A program made the translations under genes and the position numbers. Shown one piece after another: positions 23,985-36,044 of a stretch of 64,000 nucleotides of DNA. Each line of letters starts with the position of its first letter. Positions within the stretch are counted from its first letter, which is position 1. Source of the stretch: Liolophura sinensis (taxonomy: Eukaryota > Mollusca > Polyplacophora > Chitonida > Chitonidae); the NCBI RefSeq assembly GCF_032854445.1, contig NC_088302.1:27679080-27743079 (forward strand), read 5' to 3'. The notes under the pieces are model-generated. The model was not told where the DNA came from. It saw only the letters and a list, made by a program, of their open reading frames with translations, and did no database searches.

Positions 23985-26900
23985 TATGACAAATGTAGTA
24001 AATCGACCTATCGACTATTTAAAGGCGTGTATGTCGTCTGCATGTTAATACAGCTCGGCGATTTTTACATACAGAGCATATGTAGTCCTAACACAGAGCT
24101 GTTCTCAGCATTACAGCCGTAACAGTTTACTGTCACGTGACCTGTATGTATGAGGGGGGGGGGGGGAATGGCTTTTTTCAATATACAAAAGTATACAACT
24201 CAGGAAAAAATAAGACTGGATTCGTAATCAAGACATCAAACTACGTGGGGTAGCATGGCAAGAATTCTCAAATTCAATTTTTCCGCTGTATTTCCTTGTC
24301 TTGGGATGACTTTAGGTTTTAGGATTCTATCTCTGGCTCTATTTTGGCTAAGGAGATATACTCACTTTGGGTTTTGGAATTTCACTTCCGGTTTGACAAA
24401 ATTGCATTTTCGGCATCAGCGTTCAAAACTGCATTAAACAAGAAGATTTGCCGGACATCATCGGTAGAAATGTAGAAAGTATTTAACAGCAAAAACAAAT
24501 TTGTTGGTCACATGACATTTCACAAAATGGTGAGCTTGTACAATTTCCAACGGAGAAAGCACGTATTATCACCCTGAATCACCAACTGCAGTTTAATTTT
24601 CAGCTCAATCGTATCAGCCGTTCTGATTGGAGAAGGAGATTTTATTAGGTTTAGCCCAAAATCCAGTATGGCCCCCAAGTCACGCAACCAAATGTTCCCA
24701 AAAGCCACAAAGCACAATTTCAGATCCATTCCTAAAACATATTGAAACTTCAGGAATGTGCCTTATGTCGTTTTCTCATAAAATGTATCACAAAATTGCC
24801 GAGAATAATAATAAACCGAACAGATAAAACAGGGATTCAAGCCTGAATGGCTTAAACAATTTACTAGCGTCACTGTCGTTCCTACTCTGCGTAACGTATT
24901 ATCGCAATTTTACACCAAGAAAGCATCTCAATTACTGATATTCTCATATGGTTTGCACGCTTTTAACAATCTGAGACTACCATAACGAATGGCGGAAAAG
25001 ACGAACTAGTGTGGAAAATTCCCTGTAACTAAATGCTGTGAAGAGCCCAAAATCGTAAGAAAACACATTGCTTTCTGTGAAAACTTTGAAGTGATTGTGT
25101 ATTACCTGAGTATGTTATGTTTACAAATATACCAAAAAGTGTGAAGTTCTAAAGAAACATGTCCGTAGCGTTTGATTGATTATAGTAGAGGGTCCATCAT
25201 TACTTGATGTAAGGGCTACACTATACGTCACATTCAAAGTTTATGTTGGGCATATCATACTTATACAAGTAATTCCAATGTAGTGATTGACAATATTGTT
25301 TCGTATGGATGGTATAAAATAAGCCCCCATTTAATCTGCATTCTGACAATAGTCAGCTTGTAACCTAGACAACAAAATCCTCTTCTATTCACTGAACACA
25401 GACATTCTATCGTGCACATCACTTAGCGTGCTCCGTTCAATTTGTCCAGGCGTGTATAAACTGCATGGATACAATTGCTCCAACCTTAAAAGATATTCAT
25501 CAATTGAGGTAGTAAGTTTGCTTCTGCGACAACACTCGATCCATTCTTGATCATTATAACCTGGACTTTAATTACTAACAATTATATTAACAATTTCTAA
25601 TAACTCATTATTTTCACAATTAAACAAAAAAGTAAGTAATACTAATTGATGTTTACCGATACAAGTACTGAATAGAGACAGCACTCAACCAACTAGATGC
25701 GCACATGGGCTTTATTTGAGCGGAATTTTTCACATTTAATGCATTTTTCGCTATGGTCATTCAATGAGTGAGCTACTGGATGTGAGTGGGAAGGGTTTTT
25801 TTTCCTCATCTGGATAAATGTGCGTCATGGTTTTAAATCATATGGTATGAGCTCCTTAGGTTGATCTCGAGATCCAATAGATCAAGCCTGACATTTTACT
25901 TCTTAAAATAGCCTTCTAGCATACTGGCACAAATGTAATATCAGTCATCGTTTTGACAGGTCCAAACTCCGTTAAATTAAACGTCTCTTCCCATTGGAGA
26001 CATAGGGGTTCTTTATAAATTAATTTCTACTGAATCCAAATGCAGAAAACAAGATGAAGTTGTGATTTTATACGCCGTCTATACCTGAACCATGCTGCAG
26101 ATTGACTCATGGTACTAAGTGAATGTAACTACCACGGCGAAATTATGCATTCAGTACTGGTTGCTAAGGAAGTTACGTAACTCAACAAGGCCTTCATTTA
26201 ACTGGGCTCTGCAGCAAATTTCTCTACATAGCAATTGTCTGACAAGATTGATTTATGATACCCCAGGCTAAGAAGTTGTACGAGCTGTCGAGATGACTCT
26301 GATGCATATGCATTTCGTCTATTTCGCCCTAATGGGCAGTTAGATTATTTCGCCAGATTGGAAACATTTAAGTGACATGTCAGTGAGAGAAAAAGCCCTG
26401 GATTTATTGCCTCGTGGCATTAAAAGCCCACATTTAAAACTCAATACATATCAGTTGGATTCAGGAGGGAATGAAGGGATGTGTGAATCCGGAAATCTAT
26501 ACACAAAATATTTTATGACAATTTACATTATGTGAATCAATTGAAAACTACACCAGTGAACTACAAAAAGAGAACTATGAAGGTAAATTTCAACATCAGT
26601 GAACTAAAAGTGAACATACGGTGACATAGAAGAGCCAAAGGCTCGTGTGTGTGCTGAGTGGCAGTCGAAAGTCACTGAGCTCCGAAGCGTTTTGCGCTGT
26701 CTATCGACTCAAAATCAAGCCAACAACACCCGATCAAGCAGTATTAAAAGAATATGCCGCTGTATATAATATCAACATGCAAGTAGATAAACTTACTGCC
26801 AGTAGCGTTTCCGGCCGTAGCTGTGATGTGGAATTTAGGAGGGAGGGGCGGTTGAGGGGGGGGGGGGGTGGGGTATCACTGCCACTGTCTAAGTAAACAT

Positions 26901-28104
26901 TTGTCGGACAACCTCCAGGGTGAAGTAGCGGTTCAGTGGTTGACGCAGCTTGTGAATATTCATGCGGGATTGCGCGGTGGTGAAATGGTGAAAGAAGTAA
27001 CTTCTGTATCGTATGTATTAGCTTTTGTTTTACCACATGAATTTATATGTTCATATGAGAACAGAACTGAAAAACTGGCATTAACTGTCCCCTTGATGAT
27101 AAGGGAAATACACAGCATTGTTTAAGGTGTGGAGAAATGTGCATTTTGTACCAGTTAACAAGATCATTTATTGTTGTAGACGTTAATGGAAAAATTACAA
27201 CTGTCATTAAAACAGACACTTCAAAATATAATGGCAAGCAGAAACAGAAACCTTTTTAGGGACGTAGGTTTTTTAAACGTTCATGAAAGCAAGTGCTCAA
27301 GCAAGGTAATTATCTTGGGATCTTCAAGGGCACTTCATCTCATTCAGTTATATGAGAAAAGGCTTGTGCATAGCAGGTGAAGGCTTCACCTGTAAACAAA
27401 CCTGCTCGACAGGATGGCCATCGCTCACGCGACAGAACCTGATTAAGCGGTTATTAGGGAAAAAACTCATCTGTTCTTATGATATGCTTAATGCCATACA
27501 ACGCATGAATTTAATATTGATCATACATTTGAATGTCCTTTTTGGGCAACCTGCCACCGTTATATTTTTCTGAAATGGGGTAACTCTAGATCAGCGACGT
27601 CTAATAAATTGCATTTTTGTTAACCAAAGTCTGCTTAAGTTGTGAGGCTAGGAGATGTATAAGTTTAAGTATTTTGTACCAATTAACAAGATTCTTCATT
27701 TGTAACAGTTAGAGAAAAAAACCTGAGATAAATTGACAAGCGGCTGAATTTCTCTAGTTTCATGTGACGATTTTCCAACCATCACACTGTCATTACGGTT
27801 CTTGTTTTACTTTTTGTGGTACAGTCTTCTATATTACTTGATTTGCATACAACTACAGTGCCACGTGCTCGCGTCGACTCGTATAGTCCGTGGGCCAAGA
27901 CCCAAAATTTCACACATTGGTACTACCCAGGGTGGCCAAATCTCCTTATTATTGCTAAGTTGGTGTATGTCTAGTTCATGTTTTGATATGATAGCCCTTG
28001 CAGATAGGTACATTTTTATGGGTTGTCCCCTTTAATAAATGTACTTGTTTCTGAATGTGCCAACTCATATAATACCAAGAGTCATACAATAGCGGTACTA
28101 TTTG
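23985..28104. other. Unassigned stretch with two G13 tracts
   Basis: Homopolymers of 13 Gs lie at 24154-24166 and 26856-26868. Frames on both strands are 100 codons or less without a recognised domain; those at 26.6-27.1 kb run through the G tract and are poor candidates. No SINE was recognised over about 4 kb. Confidence 0.45.
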
Positions 28105-28118
28105 CCCCCCCCCCCCCC
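28105..28118. repeat. C14 homopolymer
   Basis: Fourteen consecutive Cs, equivalent to a G tract on the minus strand. Confidence 0.95.
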
Positions 28119-28740
28119 ATTCTTCTCAAATATAAAGGTAGATTAATTGATGAAAGTTGACATTTTTGCCCCTCTCTGTCCTTGGGGGGAAAGCAACATG
28201 GGCGACAAGGGTTGCATCAGCAATTTTCTTTGCAGCCAGAAAACGAAAGAATAAATAAATTAACAATTTACTCTTGACTTCAGGTCTAGATATCTAAATA
28301 GCACACAGTAGGTGTCTTCCATGACAATAAATACCAAAGGAAACTGCAAGGCTTTTGATTCTTTCAGAGGGACTTCCACACTCTCATTTATCTTTCAGCG
28401 GGTGCCGTGGATGTTTAACTAACATGTTGCTCCTTAATTTGACCTCTTAATTACACGGTAGCTTTAATTACGGAACCGTGGGTGTTGGCAGTCATTGGTT
28501 CATTGTCAGCTCAAGCTATCTGGATAGAGGAGAAGATTTCTCTCATCATCGGAAAAATAAAGTAAAGTTATTCATCCAACTCACCCTGTAACATGATTGT
28601 TTGTGGACATTTTGACCATTAAATTTGTCAAGGGCAGCACTTCTTGATTTCGAAGGCAAACATTCCTTATAAGAAGAGCTTTACATTGGATGTTGTCATT
28701 AACTCCTATACAGTATGTTTCAGTTCCTCCACTGCACTAC
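28119..28740. other. Unassigned non-coding stretch
   Basis: No coding, RNA or repeat feature was recognised. Confidence 0.4.
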
Positions 28741-28750
28741 TTCTGGAGGA

Positions 28751-28782
28751 ATGAATGAATGATTGCGGCTTAAAGCCGCTAT
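28751..28782 (-). mobile_element. SINE-3 tail-only insertion (32 bp)
   Basis: Only the reversed SINE-3 end is present: (ATGA)n, then GATTGCGGCTTAAAGCCG. It is exactly flanked by the 10-bp repeat TTCTGGAGGA at 28741-28750 and 28783-28792. Confidence 0.7.
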
Positions 28783-28792
28783 TTCTGGAGGA

Positions 28793-29939
28793 AGACTCCT
28801 CTTTGTGTACAATCTGCAGCTTCTAATGCACGACTGCAGCATTGAGGTCGGCGCAAAATTTCATCTCTACAGAACGAATATTTTGAGATCTATCAAAAAA
28901 CGTTTTGGGTGGAACGCCCTGGAAGTAGTTGGTGTATCCCTAAGAAATCTCCTACCAGTGATAGTTACAGGTTAACCACAAGCACGTTTGTATAGTACAG
29001 TCAAATCTTTGTCATGGTGAAAACGTTAGTGAACAATCAGTCATGTTACATTTTTGAAATTAGCTCATGTTCAACTCCTCTTGCCTGATGTCTACCGCTC
29101 GTCGTAAAATGTTGCACGAACCTAATCTCGCGATATCAAGGGTTCAGAGTCATCATCAAAACAATGAATGATGCCTGGCTGCTCCAGTTGCATAGCAGAT
29201 CTTTCGTCAACGAACGATATATCCATTAAGAACTAATTTGCTTTAGGGTTCTCTCAGTCAATGGATTTATGGCTCTATACAAGTGTGTCTGTGCATTTTA
29301 ATGTAGTAGTTTAGTAGTCTTCATTTATCAAGTGACAAAAACCTTATGGAACATCACTGTTCGTACAGTGGTCAAAAAGGCCACTCAAGTATCCAGTGTT
29401 TTAAAGGCAATTTTCTAGCTCATAAAAATTTGAAAAAAGTGTATTGTCTGACATACACTTCATAATAGTGTTTATGAAGACATTTATACTCTACAAATAG
29501 TATTACGGAAATACTTAGTCCGTAATCATAGTGTTTCGCGGAATTTTCAACTATCAGTATTCTTGATGGAAAGTCAACAAATCTGATCAAAGGTTTGCTC
29601 TGACACTGCAGTTTTCAGACATGTAGATCATAGGTAAGCAAATGACACGAACGTTTTCTTAAATAAGCTAATCTACATAACTCACCGTAATAATGGGCGT
29701 ATATAAAATGGGTACACAGCTGGCCATATAAAGGGCTGATAAAATCTTATCAACCTAGCTGAAAACCTTGCAAATCTTACAAGAAAATGTACAGGTCAAG
29801 TGAATATTCAGCTTATAGCGTAGTGGAATATAGACAAAATGTGGACTGTTAAATTTTCTTTGCTTCATAAACAATCCAAACACCCTTTAAAATTGGTGTT
29901 ATTATTATAAACTTATTTACTTCTTCCTTAAGTCAGGAT
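28793..29939. other. Unassigned non-coding stretch
   Basis: The plus-strand frame reaching 28975 is unrecognised. The remainder is AT-rich and leads into the retrotransposon remnant. Confidence 0.4.
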
Positions 29940-30480
29940 GAATCTATAGAATATGTTGCGTCCCAGAGGAAATGGATCCTTACTGAGGTGTTCCGAACCA
30001 TGTGGTACCTTGGTCACATGTCATACGCAGTATTTGTTAAACTGTTTGATACGAAAATATTGCCTATACTTACCACCTGTCCGAGTTATGGGGATTCCGA
30101 GGTGCTAGAAAAAGTTCAATATTTAACATGTGAACAATTTCTACAAACGGACCAAAGCACCCCCAACCTGATGGCTCTAGGCTTTTTGGCCGATTTCCTC
30201 TGGTTTGTAATACCTCAGTAAAATGTGTTCAGTACTGATTAAGAGTTCCTCCTGGGGTTTGGATATGTCTGGGTACTCAGGGAGTTAGGGATATTAGGTC
30301 TTCTCTTAGGAATTTTCTTGAACGACAGCATGATATGCACAGGCAGGAGTGCTCTGCATCGGTCAATACGAGTAGTAGATATGACCTCTATAGTGATTAC
30401 ACAGTCAACTTAGAAGGGGAAGCATATCTAACAGAACACACGTTAGCATGTATAAAAACGTTTTTGCTGAGTTCTGGTTA
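29940..30480 (+). pseudogene. Non-LTR retrotransposon remnant (C-terminal region)
   Basis: An open segment near 29988-30221 reads FVKLFDTKILPIL, then DSEVLEKVQ, then STPNLMALG. This matches the conserved block after the reverse transcriptase domain of LINE proteins (FD..VLPIL..YG..., E.VQ..FC, GELGR.PL). Frame shifts follow, and further C-terminal pieces (NFLERQHDMH; LEGEAYLTEH) appear in another frame to a stop near 30478. The polymerase core, endonuclease and 5' part are absent. The exact clade cannot be decided from this piece. Confidence 0.75.
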
Positions 30481-30562
30481 AGCACAGCGGGCCTTCAAAT
30501 ACACTCTGACAGGTTACGAAATACCTCAGGGCGTCCAGATGTTTCGCTGATTTGGTTGAAGA

Positions 30563-30589
30563 TCAATTTCAATTTCAATTTCAATTTCT
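30563..30589 (+). repeat. (CAATTT)n hexamer repeat, possible LINE tail
   Basis: Four tandem hexamers lie about 85 bp after the last stop of the LINE remnant. Several LINE clades end in short tandem repeats, so this may be the element's 3' terminus. That is inference from position only. Confidence 0.5.
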
Positions 30590-30898
30590 GCTAGCGCAGA
30601 AATTTGTTCAAAGTAGAGACTCAAATCCTTTCAATATGCTCATGTCTACTAAGGATATATCGGTTTGAAAGCTCCTACTAAGCTCATTCATGCAGCTTTA
30701 AAATGCGGCAATAATTGCTATAGAATTTGCTGGTATATATGTTACAAAGCTCAAGTGCAAATGATCGACATGATCGAAAATGTCTGTTAACGGTTTTCAG
30801 ACATATGGTTTTACAACTGAATTTGAATATTATAAACGGAGAGTCCACCATATATTCACGTTTCTCTTGCTTTTTTTTTTTTTTTTTGCAATACTTTT

Positions 30899-31292
30899 GA
30901 TCGGGTCACGGCCAATGTGGAGTGCATTTTGCCCCATACCTTGTCAGTAAGCTGGCCTTCTGGCGAGATTGTACGTGAATTGGAAAGTAGGACTATGATA
31001 TATAGCCCTCATAAACCTGGTTTACTACAAATGGTGTTTTTCTACCTTTTTCATTTAGACAGTTCTCACTGGTGGTACCTTATTTATCCATTACACAGAG
31101 GAATATGACAGCGCAATTGCCAAAACAGTGGGTGGAAAAATCGATGGCTTACGAGCTAATGTGTATATTCTTCCCTGGAGACCATCTTTGTAGCGGGTTC
31201 ATTGTTTGGATCCACTACAGATCCAGGCATTTATTGCTTAGCGAATTTTTTGGACTTACATCCAATGAAAAACATCGTCACTTTAACCAAGG
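30899..31292 (+). pseudogene. Frame-broken coding remnant A, family unknown
   Basis: Protein-like sequence occupies three successive plus-strand frames. Frame one runs from about 30899 to 31055 (SWPSGEIVREL visible). Frame two runs from about 31059 to the TAG at 31191 (AIAKTVGGKIDGLRANVY visible). Frame three runs from about 31184 to 31292 (GSTTDPGIYCLAN visible) and ends at G|GTAAGT, a strong donor. The breaks would need two indels, or introns too short to be plausible, so this looks like a decayed exon. I do not recognise the protein. It could be a host pseudogene, a transposon gene or an old viral insertion. A related foldback element begins 180 bp downstream. Confidence 0.45.
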
Positions 31293-31475
31293 GTAAGTGA
31301 GAAGTTTTTACAAGACGAGAAAATTGATATCGATTCTCCATAACGCACATGGGCATACTTGATTATAATAGTGTGTTGAACCAAGCCTGTGATTATATTA
31401 CGTTTGGGCAGTTTCCATGTAAGCTGTATAGTTTAATGAGTTCTGAAATACAACAGGCCGGAGACTCGCTTATTA

Positions 31476-32271
31476 CAGTCTATTTCTTTTAGAGAGTCCC
31501 CTGTAATCAGCTGTTTGTAAAATCAGTCATACTGGTATGTAATAACACAAGCTCTACACATGTATATGTTTTAAGTTCATATTCTTGCTAGGAAAATGAA
31601 GTTAGAGCACTTTTTACTCCGTTTTGACGGCAAGAACTCATTGCCTCAGGTGACGTCATAATCATTCAAAAACCAGTGGCATGCTGGGCATTGGGCAGAG
31701 TTCAACATGTTCTGAAGAAGAGTGACACTAGTTACCTGAACTGCTGTGGAGTTTACCGTAAACCCTGTTTGAGACACTGCCATATTTGAAATCGTTGGCA
31801 CGTTTTAGTATTATATAACCATAATAAATAGATTTTACTTTATCCCTTGTAGTCTATGATCTCACGGCAGTATAGTTTCAGAGATTAGTATTAGGAAGTT
31901 AAAGCGCTCTAGTTCTTCGCAGAGACAGTACGGGAGGCTGTGTTACTGCATGGGGTTTGTTCTAACCGCTGGCTGGTGCAGCCATTGTAAAACAAATTAC
32001 TCTGCACGCCCATTGTCCAATTGTTTTTGAATAATTATTACGTCACCCGAGGCCATGAGTTCTTGCAGTCAAAACCGAGGTAATGAAGTTTAACATTATC
32101 ACTGAGAAAAAGTATTCTAACTTAATTTCTTTGTAATAACTTGGACATTCAAATTATAAATGTGTAAAGCTCGGGTTGTTACGTGACATTGGCTGAAGGC
32201 AATTTTGGTAAGGAATATGACTGATTTTACAGACAGCTGAATGTAGACAGCTCTCTAAAAGAAATAGACTA
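31476..32271. mobile_element. Foldback DNA element with long inverted repeats
   Basis: The two ends are inverted copies of each other for over 200 bp: AGTCTATTTCTTTTAGAGAG at 31477 and its complement ending at 32270, continuing inward through AAATCAGTCAT, TTTACACAT-type and CAAGAACTCATTGCCTCAG segments. TA dinucleotides flank both ends (31474-31475 and 32272-32273), compatible with a TA target duplication. It has no coding frame and is presumably non-autonomous. A diverged relative lies at 45.4-46.16 kb. Confidence 0.75.
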
Positions 32272-32436
32272 TAGTCTGATAACGTATACGAATAAAATAA
32301 ATCAGACATAGTAAGAAAATATATTTGTGTAAACATAGAGCTGCAAAATAGATATAGGCCTACCTGCAATATACAATTATTATAAGAGAAAACGACTTTC
32401 TGCTTCCGCTCGGGTGATACCAAAAATGGTACTTTT

Positions 32437-32683
32437 TGCTGCTTCGGCTGGCGCTCAACACTGCGAGACTAGAGCAAGGAAACAAGCCAGGTGTCATTGT
32501 AATGTGACTGGATGGGTTGTCATGTCTAGTGTCTAGGGCATGATACTTCAGTGACGGCAGATCATTGGCGGCAAGGACTGCTATGCCACAAGAACACATA
32601 GTATATGAACACACGTCTAATGACTCCTCATCATCGTATGACTGAAAAATTGTTAAGAACGACGTTGAAGCCCAAGCATACAA
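32437..32683 (+). mobile_element. SINE-1B copy
   Basis: Body with GGCATGATACTTCAGTGACG and GACTGGATGGGTTGTCATG segments, ending TGACTGAAAAATTGTTAAGA then ACGACGTTGAAGCCC, the SINE-1 type 3' end. The tail is decayed. Confidence 0.7.
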
Positions 32684-33744
32684 GCATGTCTAATTATTTT
32701 CGGTCGTGTAACGTTACAAAGAAATTCCTCATGTAGGCCTTCTTTATTAAATGACGTCTTCACTTCAGACCGTTTTAGATTATCAGACTACAACTTACTT
32801 TGAAAATTCTTCCTAAAGGAATACGTGGTAAGGGCGAGTTGCCCGACGGCCGAGAGGAGAGAAAAGGGAACACTGAGCTCACAAACATGGTTACTTACAC
32901 AATTTCAATATTCTATTAGCAATGATGCGTGGGGAAAAATTAGCCATTTGTTAAATCATGCAGGCTGTGTAAACACTGGCCACTTATTGTTTGAGTCTCT
33001 GCGCTATATCAATATTCAGCCGCTTGTTGAAACCCCGGCAAACCAGGTTGCTTTGCACTAAACATAACTCAAACATTATTATCCATACATTGCCTCACAC
33101 AATTAACTCCGCATAATTACATTATTATGCCCCCTACGTTTTAATATTTATCGATTTGATCTGTATGTAATGCGCCACGCAAGAATAATTCACTTATGCA
33201 TTATACGGTAAGATGACTGTGAGATTTATAGTTGGAAGAAACTAGAGAAAATGGAAAAACTATCACCTCCATGTTCATTGCTCATTGCACTTTTTTTGCA
33301 TCGTGAAGGTTCTAGCCTTAAGAAATTTCTTTCGAGAAGTGCACCTGAGGTTTTCTACCTTATTGTAATCGGAACAGAAGTGAATTACCGTTTATTTTAT
33401 CCCATATGCCTCAAGTAATTTACTCACGGTATTCACTCTAGTAAGTCTCAACCTTCCATGTTAAATGCTTCAAAGGCAAGCTGAAAACTTCGTAGATGTC
33501 ATTTGGAAAAAAAATATAATTTTCGCAATCCGGAGTGCACTAAAATCTGTGCTTCATCTAAAAAATGCAACTTCTGATAACAATATGTTACGTTGAAAAA
33601 TGTCAAAAAACCCCCAGTTATCTCCCTTCGTCTCTGCATGACACATGACGTGTTCAGCTTTGCGGTGTCTTCAGAGAAATTAAAGGCCGGTTTATCAGGT
33701 CCAGTCTTTGCAGGTGAACATGATTCATCACAAATATAGTGGAA
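32684..33744. other. Unassigned non-coding stretch
   Basis: A strongly diverged reverse SINE-2 end may lie near 33155-33200 (TGATCTGTATGTAATGCGCC). Nothing else was recognised. Confidence 0.4.
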
Positions 33745-35610
33745 GTGAATTTGTATGTGGACTGACGTATCAGTGTAGAGATCGACGTATTGGTGTATCA
33801 ATCTGCTGGTACACGTGACTAAACACCACTATAATGGGTGTGCATGTATATGTGTGCCTTAGAATGTGCACCGATGTATCAGAATCATAGTTCATGTACA
33901 CGTGACTGATCACTGCTACAGTGTTTAGTGCTTTGGCATGTGCATTAGTGCATAAACGTCCTGATAAACGTGATTGATCAATAGTATTGTGTGTGTACCT
34001 GGACATAAGTATTAATGTAAAGGTCTGCTGTTTGACGTGACTGGTCGCTATTGTAAATTGTATACCTTGGCATGCGTATTGATGTAAAGGTCTGCTGTTT
34101 GACGTGACTGGTCGCTGTTGTAAATTGTATACCTTGGCATGCGTATTGATGTAAAGGTCTGCTGTTTGACGTGACTGGTCGCTGTTGTAAATTATGGATC
34201 TCGGCATGTGTACTGATGTAAAAGGTCTGCTGGTTTACTCGACTGGTCGTTATTGTAGACTGTGTACCTTGGCATGTGTACTGGTGTTACGGTCTCCTGT
34301 TTGACGTGACTGGTCGCTATTGTAAATTGTATACCTTGGCATGCGTATTGATGTAAAGGTCTGCTGTTTGACGTGACTGGTCGCTGTTGTAAATTATGGA
34401 TCTCGGCATGTGTACTGATGTAAAAGGTCTGCTGGTTTACTCGACTGGTCGTTATTGTAGACTGTGTACCTTGGCATGTGTACTGGTGTTACGGTCTCCT
34501 GTTTGACGTGACTGGTCGCTATTGTAAATTGTATACCTTGGCATGCGTATTGATGTAAAGGTCTGCTGTTTGACGTGACTGGTCGCTGTTGTAAATTATG
34601 GATCTCGGCATGTGTACTGATGTAAAAGGTCTGCTGGTTTACTCGACTGGTCGTTATTGTAGACTGTGTACCTTGGCATGTGTATTGGTGTTACGGTCTC
34701 CTGTTTGACGTGACTGGTCGCTATTGTAAATTGTATACCTTGGCATGCGTATTGATGTAAAGGTCTGCTGTTTGACGTGACTGGTCGCTGTTGTAAATTA
34801 TGGATCTCGGCATGTGTACTGATGTAAAAGGTCTGCTGGTTTACTCGACTGGTCGTTATTGTAGACTGTGTACCTTGGCATGTGTACTGGTGTTACGGTC
34901 TCCTGTTTGACGTGACTGGTCGCTATTGTAAATTGTATACCTTGGCATGCGTATTGATGTAAAGGTCTGCTGTTTGACGTGACTGGTCGCTGTTGTAAAT
35001 TATGGATCTCGGCATGTGTACTGATGTAAAAGGTCTGCTGGTTTACTCGACTGGTCGTTATTGTAGACTGTGTACCTTGGCATGTGTACTGGTGTTACGG
35101 TCTCTTGTTTGACGTGACTGGTCGCTATTGTAAATTGTTTGACGTGACTAGTCGCTATTGTAAATTGTGTACCTTGGCGTGCGTATTGATGTAAAGGTCT
35201 ACTGTTTGACTTCACTGGTCGCTATTGTAAATTGTGTACCTCTGCATGTGTACTGGTGTCACAGTCTGCTGTTGAACGTGACTGGCCGCTATTGTAAATT
35301 GTGTACCTTGGCATGTGTATTGATGTAAAGGTCTTCTGTTCGACGTGACTTGTCGCTATTGTAAATGGTGTACCTTGACATGTGTACTGGTGTCACAGTC
35401 TGCTATTGAACGTGATCGGTCGCTATTGTAAATTGTGTACCTGGGCAAGTGTATTGATATAAAGGTCTGCTGTTTGATGTGACTGGTCGCTATTGTAAAT
35501 TGCGTACCTCTGCATGTGTACTGGTGTCACAGTATGCTGCTTGACGTGATTGTTTGCTGTTTTAAATGGTGTACCTTGGCATGTGTATTGGTTTGTGGGT
35601 GTGTAGGTTT
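33745..35610. repeat. 67-bp satellite array
   Basis: About 27 monomers of roughly 67 bp share TTTGACGTGACTGGTCGCTA, TTGTAAATTGTGTACCTTGG and CATGTGTA(T/C)TG(A/G)TGT. Edge monomers (before ~34000 and after ~35130) are diverged; the centre is homogenised. Long minus-strand frames through the array arise because the stop-poor monomer is not a multiple of 3 and cycles through frames; they are not genes. Confidence 0.95.
34155..35100. repeat. Trimeric higher-order repeat core (202-bp period)
   Basis: Three distinguishable monomers (67+67+68 bp) repeat in fixed order. The AGGTCTGCTGTTTG anchor recurs exactly at 34155, 34357, 34559, 34761 and 34963. Successive 202-bp units are almost identical, with occasional single-base changes such as the TGTATTGG variant near 34681. 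Confidence 0.95.
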
Positions 35611-36044
35611 CTAATGGTTGTGAACACCAAACATACAAGTAGTGATAAAACGCAGGTAACATGTAAGAGAAAAACATTCATCAGTTTTTAATGTTGCAGG
35701 TAAGGGGCGATGTTATAGATTTCTTTGGAGATACAGATCTAAACAGGTGCATAGTCGCATATGAAAACAGTATAAATCTGCCGTAAATGGTATACAATTC
35801 GTATCCAAAGGAATATCTGTGCACTGTAAATGATATCATATAATTTTACAAAGATTATATTATTGAAAAATTCGAGCTGTTTGATGAACAATGAAACGTT
35901 CAAGGAATGGTCACTATGTAAACAGTATTTATTTGTTACTCGTTCCCCCCATGAATATATACACATATCTTAACACCTAGGGAGTAGTTAATTCCTTTGT
36001 GTGTTAATTGAGAAAGTAAAAAGGTCCGCTTGGTCTAGATCTCG
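35611..36044. other. Unassigned spacer between two tandem arrays
   Basis: AT-rich and non-repetitive, with no recognised frame. Confidence 0.4.

Noticed and set aside
33770-34207. 145-codon minus-strand frame with repeats
   Set aside because: It runs through the 67-bp satellite. The apparent protein repeat is the satellite read in rotating frames.
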